Shown here: positions 33,930 through 41,144 of the stretch, in pieces
How positions within the stretch are numbered: the first letter of the stretch is position 1
Layout: each line of letters opens with the position of its first letter
Source: Candidatus Melainabacteria bacterium
GTDB taxonomy: Bacteria > Cyanobacteriota > Vampirovibrionia > Gastranaerophilales > Gastranaerophilaceae
Assembly: GCA_003258795.1 (NCBI GenBank)
Contig: QHMH01000014.1
Location: forward strand, 27,246-91,245
Length of the DNA stretch: 64,000 nucleotides
Reading direction: 5' to 3'
The notes under the pieces: model-generated
What the model saw: only the letters and a program-made list of their open reading frames with translations
What the model was told of the DNA's origin: nothing
The model's database searches: none
Translations under genes and position numbers: made by a program

Positions 33930-34391
33930 ATGAAACATGATTTGATTATTAAGGAACCCGAACTAAGTTTTGATAGTATTCACCAAGAATTGAATAATTT
34001 CTTGCGAGATACATTTATGGAAAGTGTTTTTTCGCATCCTCTTACGATGAGAAAAAATTTGACTTGGCGTCCAGCTATTGAAATGAAGCAAACACCAAAG
34101 GAATATAAAATTAAAGTTCAACTTCCAGGGGTAAATAAAGATGCAATCAATGTAGAAGTAAATAATGACTTTGTTACAATTTCTGCAGAAATAAAAGAAG
34201 AAAAAACTGAAAACGAAGAAGAAACAAAAACTTGTGAATTCAGATATGGTAAATATATGAGAACAATTTCTCTTGAAACACCGGTAAAGGCTGATGAGAG
34301 CGAAGCTGAATATAATAATGGCGTTTTAAAAATTAGACTTAAAAAACAACAAACAGAAAAAAATAATATGAAAAAATTAACGATTAAATAA
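33930..34391 (+). CDS. Small heat-shock protein, Hsp20 family
   Basis: A 153-residue alpha-crystallin-type chaperone that holds unfolding proteins in a folding-competent state. The alpha-crystallin domain spans about 50-140, with WRPAIEMKQTPKEYKIKVQLPG at its start and the conserved NGVLKIRLKK near its end. The C-terminal I-x-I-like anchor appears as KLTIK. Start is ATG 33930, preceded by AAGGAG with a 6-nt gap. A possible operator (33856-33880) lies upstream and a strong symmetric terminator follows. Confidence 0.93.
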   Translation: MKHDLIIKEPELSFDSIHQELNNFLRDTFMESVFSHPLTMRKNLTWRPAIEMKQTPKEYKIKVQLPGVNKDAINVEVNNDFVTISAEIKEEKTENEEETKTCEFRYGKYMRTISLETPVKADESEAEYNNGVLKIRLKKQQTEKNNMKKLTIK

Positions 34392-34398
34392 CATCCGA

Positions 34399-34439
34399 AG
34401 GCAAAAAAAAGAGAAGATTATCTTCTCTTTTTTTTGCCT
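34399..34439. terminator. Symmetric bidirectional terminator after hsp20
   Basis: A perfect 19-bp inverted repeat, AGGC, eight A, GAGAAGA, loop TTA, TCTTCTC, eight T, GCCT. It can work in both directions; the region between hsp20 and the helicase is otherwise empty. Confidence 0.9.
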
Positions 34440-34561
34440 CTTGTTTTTTTAAATATTTATGTAAAAATTAAGGTACAGTCATTACTGATTGTATTTTTTT
34501 TTGCTTGTCGATTTTCGACATGAATGTGGTAGCATAACGGAAAGAGATATACTCAACGAAC

Positions 34562-37500
34562 GTGAGTACGAAGAAGTTTAATTTTAAATACTTAAAAGAC
34601 AATGCATCTGCAGGAAGTTTTAGAAGAGGTTATGAGTGCTATTCTAATAATCTTATTCTTGAATCTCGAGCAGAGAAGAACTTTTATCATGCAAAAGTTA
34701 AGGGAAATTACCAAGATTTTTATAATACAGACTTAATTTTTAAAAAAAATACGGTTGAGGCAAGATGTAATTGTCCATTGAAAGAAGAGTGGTGTAAGCA
34801 TTCTGTTGCTGTTGCAATTAAAGCAATAAAAGAAAAGGCTTATGAAAACTTTTTACTTACAAAATTTGATATTCAACCAGATTTACAAGATGAAAATACG
34901 GAACTTACGACAGAACCTAAAGGTAATTACATTTTTCATTTTAACAATAAAAGAAAACCAAACTTTTTTTCTTTGTTAATTATTTCAAGGGAAACAGGCA
35001 AGGTTGTAAGGTCTATTGAAAATATATTAAAGAAACTTATCGAGGAGCAAAGAACTAACCCTAATTTTGAACTTAATAAAACACAAAAGGTCGAAATCGA
35101 AATCTTTAAACAACTCTTAAGCCTTGCAAGACAGGATAAAAAAGCTGGATGGTTTGATATGACTATATCAAGATTTGAAAACATGTTTCCTTTGCTTGCA
35201 ATGGCAGATGAAGTTTTGGATGAAAAGACTAAAAGAAGATTAAAATTTACAGATAAAGAATGGCATTTGTGTCTTACCGTTAATTCTTCGAATACGGGAA
35301 CAGTGATGTTAGCTCTTGAGTGGAGAAGACCTGATAGTGATGAGGTTTATCCGTTTGAAGAGATTAGATATTTTTCAAGACATTTAAAATGGGGTAGGTA
35401 CAAAAACATTATATTCCCTACAAATGTAAATGTAGGTGCTATTCCACAATATCTTACAAAGTCGTCATTTACAGACTTAAAAGATGCAGAGGGTGGTAAG
35501 TTTATATATGAAGAATTGCCTAAAATACAAGAAGTTACAGATGTGGAAATTTCTGAAACAATCAGCAAACTTATGCTTGAAAAAAGACCTCCATTAAATG
35601 TTGTGACTATGGGAATAGATTATGATCAATCTCTTAAAGCATCATTGGAATTTGAATATGATGGTGTAAGAGTTCCATATTCTAAAACCGATAAATCTCC
35701 ATATTTAACTATTAAAAAGAATGATAATATTTACTGGATAAAAAGAGATTTTGCCCATGAACAAAGGGCATACAATATGTTGTTAGCTTGTAAATTTGTT
35801 CCAATGCAAACAAACAACCTTGCTCTTGAAAAAGAAAATGCGATTGATTTTTACAACTATTATATAAAGCAAGCGGGTGAGGGTTGGAAATTTGAAGAAA
35901 AAGACGATATGTCTTTCTACAAAATTATTGATGAACCTCTTAAACTTAAAGCAAAAGTTGATTTTACAAGTAATACCACTGATGGTTTTGAACTTACTCT
36001 TTATGCTCAAGTTGGCGACGAAATTATAAATTTTGATGAGATATATTCAACTATTCAAAGTGGCGAAAAATATAGCAGGGTTAGAAGTTTAGGTTTTGTA
36101 GAATTCCCAGCACAGGATATATATTCTATAATGCGTTCTTTCAATTCTTTTGATGTTTATAGAAACAATGAAGACAAATTTTTCGTAAAAACATATCGTG
36201 CTGGTCTTTTGAAAGAACTTGAAAACTTTGGTGCTGAACTTGTATTGAGTGATTCTTTTGCTGAATTCTGGTCACAAATGTCATCTTTCTCTACAAAAGA
36301 TGATGTTCACACTCCAAAATCTGTTAAAGCTGAACTTCGTGAGTATCAAACGAAAGGTTTTAGTTGGCTTTGGTTTATGTATAAGTATGGGCTAAATGGA
36401 ATATTGGCAGATGATATGGGGCTTGGTAAGACACTACAGGCACTGTGTCTTTTACAAAAAGCAAAAGACGAAGATGGGCCAATGCCAACTCTTGTAATCT
36501 GTCCAACATCCGTTGTTTTTAACTGGGAAAATGAAATACAAAAGTTTACTCCAGAGTTAAGTTGTTTAAAATTATCAGGAACTGAAAGAAAAAATTTATT
36601 CAAGGAAATTCCAAATTATGATATTGTGATAACAAGTTATGCTCTTGTTAGAAGAGATATAGAGCAATTAAGAAAAGTTAATTTTAGATACATAATCTTG
36701 GATGAATCTCAAAATATCAAAAATGCACTTTCACAAACAGCGCAATGCGTAAAAACCTTGAATGGTGTTCACAAGCTTGCACTTTCTGGTACACCAATAG
36801 AGAACAAACTTGAGGAATTGTGGTCAGTGTTTGATTTTCTAATGCCTGGATTTTTATTTTCTATGTCAGAATTTAATTATAGATATGTTAATCCAATTAT
36901 GGAAAGACAAGATGCAATTGTGCAAAAACGTTTGAAACTTCAAATTTATCCATTTATCTTACGTCGTATGAAAAGAGATGTTGCTAAAGATTTACCTAAT
37001 AAAGTGGAAAATGTTTCCTTCTGTGAGTTGACTTCAGAACAAAGAGATTTTTATATGGAGGTTTTGGATTCAACAAAAGAAGAATTGTTTAAAAGTATTG
37101 AGCAAAATGGTTTAGAAAAAAGTAGAATGTCGATTTTTTCTGCACTTTTGAGGTTAAGGCAAATTTGTTGTCACCCACGATTGTATGACAAGGAACAATT
37201 TAAAGGTAAAATTTCCTCAGGAAAATTTGAACATTTAAAAAACATGTTGGAAGACATAATATCTAACGGACATAGAATTTTGCTATTTAGTCAATTTGTC
37301 AACATGCTTGATATAATTAAGGATTGGCTTGAGAGAGAAGGTATTCCTTATGAATATTTGACTGGAAAAACAAAAGATAGACAAGGGGCAGTTGAAAGAT
37401 TTAATAGTAACGAAAATATTCCTATTTTCCTTATCAGTTTAAAAGCTGGGGGAACAGGTTTGAACCTTACTGGGGCAGATTATGTTATTCATTATGACCC

Positions 37501-37729
37501 TTGGTGGAATCCAGCGGTTGAAGATCAGGCAACTGATAGGGCATATCGTATTGGTCAAAAGAAAAAAGTTTTTGTTTATAGACTTATTACAAAAAATACG
37601 GTAGAAGAAAAAATTCAAAAGTTAAAATCTGCAAAGAGAAATCTTGTAGATAATGTCATTTCGGTTGATAGAAACATTGTTAAATCACTTACTATGGATG
37701 ATGTTAGAGATATTTTCTCTGTAGATTAG
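34562..37729 (+). CDS. SWIM zinc-finger SNF2-family helicase
   Basis: A 1055-residue protein with an N-terminal SWIM zinc motif (CNCPLKEEWCKHS), a long middle region of unknown structure, and a C-terminal SNF2 ATPase (about 590-1050). Helicase motif I is ADDMGLGKTLQAL, motif II DESQ (DEAH position), motif III LSGTPIEN, and the C-terminal lobe has SLKAGGTGLNL and DRAYRIGQKK. This is the HepA/RapA-like, SWIM-containing class that remodels nucleoprotein complexes, often transcription-related. Start is GTG 34562; no strong ribosome binding site is seen. It is alone on the plus strand. Confidence 0.9.
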   Translation: MSTKKFNFKYLKDNASAGSFRRGYECYSNNLILESRAEKNFYHAKVKGNYQDFYNTDLIFKKNTVEARCNCPLKEEWCKHSVAVAIKAIKEKAYENFLLTKFDIQPDLQDENTELTTEPKGNYIFHFNNKRKPNFFSLLIISRETGKVVRSIENILKKLIEEQRTNPNFELNKTQKVEIEIFKQLLSLARQDKKAGWFDMTISRFENMFPLLAMADEVLDEKTKRRLKFTDKEWHLCLTVNSSNTGTVMLALEWRRPDSDEVYPFEEIRYFSRHLKWGRYKNIIFPTNVNVGAIPQYLTKSSFTDLKDAEGGKFIYEELPKIQEVTDVEISETISKLMLEKRPPLNVVTMGIDYDQSLKASLEFEYDGVRVPYSKTDKSPYLTIKKNDNIYWIKRDFAHEQRAYNMLLACKFVPMQTNNLALEKENAIDFYNYYIKQAGEGWKFEEKDDMSFYKIIDEPLKLKAKVDFTSNTTDGFELTLYAQVGDEIINFDEIYSTIQSGEKYSRVRSLGFVEFPAQDIYSIMRSFNSFDVYRNNEDKFFVKTYRAGLLKELENFGAELVLSDSFAEFWSQMSSFSTKDDVHTPKSVKAELREYQTKGFSWLWFMYKYGLNGILADDMGLGKTLQALCLLQKAKDEDGPMPTLVICPTSVVFNWENEIQKFTPELSCLKLSGTERKNLFKEIPNYDIVITSYALVRRDIEQLRKVNFRYIILDESQNIKNALSQTAQCVKTLNGVHKLALSGTPIENKLEELWSVFDFLMPGFLFSMSEFNYRYVNPIMERQDAIVQKRLKLQIYPFILRRMKRDVAKDLPNKVENVSFCELTSEQRDFYMEVLDSTKEELFKSIEQNGLEKSRMSIFSALLRLRQICCHPRLYDKEQFKGKISSGKFEHLKNMLEDIISNGHRILLFSQFVNMLDIIKDWLEREGIPYEYLTGKTKDRQGAVERFNSNENIPIFLISLKAGGTGLNLTGADYVIHYDPWWNPAVEDQATDRAYRIGQKKKVFVYRLITKNTVEEKIQKLKSAKRNLVDNVISVDRNIVKSLTMDDVRDIFSVD

Positions 37730-37759
37730 TTATTTTGTAGTATTGTATAAAATCTTTGT

Positions 37760-37765
37760 GATAAT
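37760..37765 (+). promoter_or_regulatory. Extended -10 element of the PAP2 gene
   Basis: TG-T-GATAAT (TG at 37757-37758, -10 at 37760-37765) ends 8 nt before ATG 37774 with no ribosome binding site. Suggests a leaderless mRNA. Confidence 0.45.
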
Positions 37766-37773
37766 ATGTCGTT

Positions 37774-38397
37774 ATGGAAAAATCATGTAAGAAAGAATTA
37801 GTATTAGTTTTTATTTTTGCAGGGCTATTCTGCTTGTTATCATCTTTGGTTTACTTTTGTCCAAGGCTAACAGAGTGTGATGTAAAAATTGTACAAGGTA
37901 TTCAAGGATTGTTTTCTTTTATTCCTTTAGAAGTTGCTGACTTCATTTCAGATTTTTATTACAAAACAATGTATTATCTTTGGGGAATTGTTTTTATCTA
38001 TATGGTAGCTAAAAAGGACTTTGTTTCTTTAATATTTTATATTCTTTTTGTTAAGTTATTTGTTTTGACAAAAGAATTTTTCAAAATGGTAATAGCAAGA
38101 CCTCGCCCATCGATTGAACTTCAACTATTAGTTCACCCTGCGGGTTGGAGTTATCCTTCGGGGCACAGCTTATTAAATATGGTATTTTTTGGAATTTTAG
38201 CTTATTTGATAAAAAAGCATGTTGAAAATGTTATTTTAAAAAACATTTTGATAAGTTTATGTATTCTTTGGATACTCATTGTTGGACTTTCAAGAATATT
38301 GTTAGGTGTTCATTATCTTACAGATGTAATTGGTGGATTTTTACTTGCTTCTGTGGCAATATGTTTATTCATTTTTGTGGATAAAAATCTTAATTGA
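37774..38397 (+). CDS. PAP2-superfamily membrane phosphatase
   Basis: A 207-residue integral membrane phosphatase of the PAP2 (type 2 phosphatidic acid phosphatase) family, with about six membrane helices. The three catalytic motifs are K-x6-RP (KMVIARPRP), PSGH (SYPSGHSLLN) and SR-x5-H-x3-D (SRILLGVHYLTD). Likely substrates are undecaprenyl pyrophosphate or phosphatidate/phosphatidylglycerophosphate, which the sequence does not resolve. Located next to a dead M48-like protein, with pilus genes nearby. No ribosome binding site; probable leaderless start. Confidence 0.9.
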   Translation: MEKSCKKELVLVFIFAGLFCLLSSLVYFCPRLTECDVKIVQGIQGLFSFIPLEVADFISDFYYKTMYYLWGIVFIYMVAKKDFVSLIFYILFVKLFVLTKEFFKMVIARPRPSIELQLLVHPAGWSYPSGHSLLNMVFFGILAYLIKKHVENVILKNILISLCILWILIVGLSRILLGVHYLTDVIGGFLLASVAICLFIFVDKNLN

Positions 38398-38445
38398 TAA
38401 TTGGTTTTAACGATATAAAATTATGAGAAAAAGGAAGGAGTTCAA

Positions 38446-39276
38446 ATGAAAAAACTTTTATTATCGTTTTTAATGTTAGCATTTGTTGGAATCAGCGTAA
38501 GTGCTGCAACTTATGATGCAGAAAAAAGAGTAAGTACAGTTGGGGCAGAAATAATGAAGAAAAATGGGTTGCCATCTGTAACCTTTAAAGTAACAGAATC
38601 TGCTGATAACAGTAGTATTGCAACAACAAATGTTTTTTATGTTGATAAAACAGCGTTAACTTATGCTGGAAATGACAATGAGGTTGCAGCTGTTATAGCC
38701 GGAGAATTGGGTGCAATTGTTAATGCTTCAGCATCAAAAAAAGAATTTGCAACATCTATTGCCAATTCAATTGTTCAAAGTATTGGTGATGAAAAATTAC
38801 AAAATGCAGCTTATATGGCATCTGAATTATCTCTTACAAAAATGTCAAATAAAGACAGAAGAGCTGCTGATATCACAGGTGTGGACTTGATGATTAAAGC
38901 TGGTTATAACCCACTTGCAATGATTGTAGTTTTGGGTAAAAACCCAGGTTCAATGATGGAAATTTTAAGAGGCCGTCCGTCAAACTTTGCAAGAACAATG
39001 AATATATACGATTATCTTTCTTACAATTATCCGGCAAAGATTAAAGCTGGATATGCTTGCAATGAATACAGGAACTTTTTAGCTTATGTTAACCCAATCG
39101 TTAAAAAAAGAGAATCAAGTGCTTCTGCAAAAGCGAAATTCCAAAGAACTCAAGCTATTGCAAAACAAAAAAGAGCAAATGAATTAGCAAGATATAAAGC
39201 AACAAATGGCGCAAGTGGATGGGATGTTTCAAGAGCGTTACTTGAAAGCTTTACCGAAGTTGATGAATCAAAATAG
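38446..39276 (+). CDS. Catalytically dead M48-like exported protein
   Basis: A 276-residue protein with signal peptide (1-20, ending SVSA/A) and a body resembling M48 metalloproteases of the BepA/YfgC type. All zinc-binding positions are lost. The HELGH site reads GELGA (residues 86-90) and the downstream E-A-D motif is A140-A-D. The surrounding framework, NEVAAVIA...IVN, VDLMIKAGYNPLAM and the final linker, is otherwise kept. It is thus a pseudo-protease, perhaps a chaperone or binding protein in the periplasm. The C-terminal tail is Lys/Arg/Ala-rich. AAGGAAGGAG precedes the ATG. Confidence 0.75.
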   Translation: MKKLLLSFLMLAFVGISVSAATYDAEKRVSTVGAEIMKKNGLPSVTFKVTESADNSSIATTNVFYVDKTALTYAGNDNEVAAVIAGELGAIVNASASKKEFATSIANSIVQSIGDEKLQNAAYMASELSLTKMSNKDRRAADITGVDLMIKAGYNPLAMIVVLGKNPGSMMEILRGRPSNFARTMNIYDYLSYNYPAKIKAGYACNEYRNFLAYVNPIVKKRESSASAKAKFQRTQAIAKQKRANELARYKATNGASGWDVSRALLESFTEVDESK

Positions 39277-39290
39277 TTTTCTGTGTATAG

Positions 39291-39326
39291 AAAAAAGATG
39301 AGAATTTTATATTCTCATCTTTTTTT
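39291..39326. terminator. Symmetric bidirectional terminator after the M48-like gene
   Basis: AGATGAGAAT/ATTCTCATCT stem (39296-39305 and 39311-39320), flanked by A-run on the left and T-run on the right. It serves the plus-strand M48-like gene and probably the minus-strand pilD gene. Confidence 0.85.
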
Positions 39327-39344
39327 ATTGTTATTTTTTCTAAA

Positions 39345-40286
39345 CTACAAAAGAATGAACATAAAACCTGCAAGTAACATTGCTGGTCCAAAAGGAAGAT
39401 ACATAAAATCTGAATCTTTTTTTAGCCCTTTCAAAATTCTAATGCACAAAACAATCCCCGAAATCAAAAGCAATATTTCTGAATAAGGAACTTGAATTTT
39501 AGTTATATATATAGCGATAACAAAAATGATAGAAAGTAAAATAGTCAAAAAGTCTTTTTCTTTAAAGAGCTTGATTAAAAACATAGGAATTGTGACAATT
39601 AGTTGAAGAATTATTGCAAGCAGTAGAACGAAAACAGAAATTTTCCACCCGAAAATTGCTCCAAGACCCGCTGCAATATATGTGTCCCCCTCTCCGAAAG
39701 CTCTTGTACCTGCGAGCAGATAACCTGTTCTTGCAAGAATTTCCATAACAGCAATACCAACAATTATTCCAAGGATTGAGGCAATAAATGAAGCGTTAAT
39801 ACTAAAGTTTATTGCAAAAGGAAAAGTTATAAATTTTTGATAAACGGGATTGAGGTTCAAAAGATTAAAGATAAGTCCACCACCAATTAAAAAATATGCG
39901 TGTTTATCAAAAATAACCTTTTCTTTCAAATCTGTTACTGAAAGTACAAGCATTACCGAGCATAAAAACCACATCATAATTGTTTCTAACGAAAATCCAA
40001 ATCTAAAAAATATAATTACAAAAATTATTCCTGTAATAAGTTCTATTATAGGATATTGAATACTTATTTTTTCCTTGCAAAAAGCACAACGTCCTTTGAG
40101 AAAAGCATAAGAGAATAATGGAATGTTATGATACCATTTAAGTGGTGTTTGGCATTTTGGGCATTTTGATGCTGGATAGCTAATTGATTCATTGCTAAAA
40201 GCTCTCAAAATTACAACATTTAAAAAACTTCCAATACAAATTCCTGTTATAAAAACAAATAATCCCAAAATCAATATTACACTCAT
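39345..40286 (-). CDS. pilD: Type IV prepilin peptidase/N-methyltransferase
   Basis: Processes prepilins by cleaving the leader and methylating the new N-terminal residue. The 313-residue inner-membrane protein begins with the GSFLNVVILR stretch. It has two CxxC pairs (CPKCQTP and CAFCKE) for the methyltransferase/zinc region, and the aspartyl protease residues in VTDLKEKVI and AFGEGDTYIAAGLG. It is somewhat longer than many PilD. The start codon overlaps the upstream sigma-factor stop by 4 bp, so expression is coupled to it. Supports a functional type IV pilus or pseudopilus system with the pilMN and pilO genes. Confidence 0.92.
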   Translation of the reverse strand: MSVILILGLFVFITGICIGSFLNVVILRAFSNESISYPASKCPKCQTPLKWYHNIPLFSYAFLKGRCAFCKEKISIQYPIIELITGIIFVIIFFRFGFSLETIMMWFLCSVMLVLSVTDLKEKVIFDKHAYFLIGGGLIFNLLNLNPVYQKFITFPFAINFSINASFIASILGIIVGIAVMEILARTGYLLAGTRAFGEGDTYIAAGLGAIFGWKISVFVLLLAIILQLIVTIPMFLIKLFKEKDFLTILLSIIFVIAIYITKIQVPYSEILLLISGIVLCIRILKGLKKDSDFMYLPFGPAMLLAGFMFILL

Positions 40287-41092
40287 ACTTTTTCTACTTT
40301 CTTTTCTGTAATTATTTTGTATATATCATTTAATGCATGTTTAAATTTTCTTGAAATTTGCATTTGGGTTAAATTTAATTTTTCAGAAATTTCTCTTTGA
40401 TTTAAACCCTCATAATATGAAAGTTCAACAATTTCTTTATAAGGTTCTTTAAGTTTTTTTATTGCATCAGAGAGCATCATTTTAGCTTCATAAAAATCCC
40501 ACGAATCTTTATAGTCTTTTGCAGGGATTCTCTCAACTAAAGATATATTATCATCATCCTCGCCAACGACAGTTTGATCAAGAGAAATAAGTTTTTTACG
40601 TCTATCAACCTCAATTACAAAATTGACTTTTGAAACAGGGAGAGAAAGGATTTCTGCAATTTTTTCTGGCAAAATATCTTCTCCAACTTTTGATAATTCC
40701 TTGATTACTTCATTTATTCTGTAAGAAAGCTCTTGGATTTCTCTTGGAGTCTTAATCATAGAAGATTTATCTCTCAAATAGTGACGAATTTCTCCCATAA
40801 TTAAATATGTGGCGTAAGTTTTAAATTTAGTTCCATATTCTGGATTGTAATATTCAATAGCTTTCATCAACCCCAACGCACCAACTTGTGTTAGGTCATC
40901 AAAAGGGTCAGTTGCACGTCGAGCAATCCCTCTTGCAAGTCTTTTTACAAAAGGCATAGCAGCAACAACGATGAGATTTTGCAAATTTTTCTTTATGGAT
41001 TTTTCATCAGTGTTTTTATATTCCTCAACCCATTCTTGTATTTGAGGAAAAACATCTTCTTGAACATCTTCTTTTTTCTTCATCATCATCAT
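40283..41092 (-). CDS. SigF/SigB-like alternative sigma factor (group 3)
   Basis: A 269-residue RNA polymerase sigma factor of the group 3 SigB/SigF/FliA type. Region 2 is seen in ARGIARRATDPFDDLTQVGALGLMKAIEYYN and FKTYATYLIMGEIRHYLRDKSSMIKTPRE, region 3 in LPEKIAEILSLPVSKV, and region 4.2 in NQREISEKLNLTQMQISRK. The N-terminus has a run of ATG codons; the first (41092) is used here, with AGAGG upstream. In cyanobacteria SigF controls pilus genes; its coupling to pilD here points to the same role, by inference. Anti-sigma partner genes are not adjacent. Confidence 0.88.
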   Translation of the reverse strand: MMMMKKKEDVQEDVFPQIQEWVEEYKNTDEKSIKKNLQNLIVVAAMPFVKRLARGIARRATDPFDDLTQVGALGLMKAIEYYNPEYGTKFKTYATYLIMGEIRHYLRDKSSMIKTPREIQELSYRINEVIKELSKVGEDILPEKIAEILSLPVSKVNFVIEVDRRKKLISLDQTVVGEDDDNISLVERIPAKDYKDSWDFYEAKMMLSDAIKKLKEPYKEIVELSYYEGLNQREISEKLNLTQMQISRKFKHALNDIYKIITEKKVEKV

Positions 41093-41144
41093 GAAAAATA
41101 CCTCTTACAAAGATTATATCATAATCATTTAAATAAAGCTTAAT

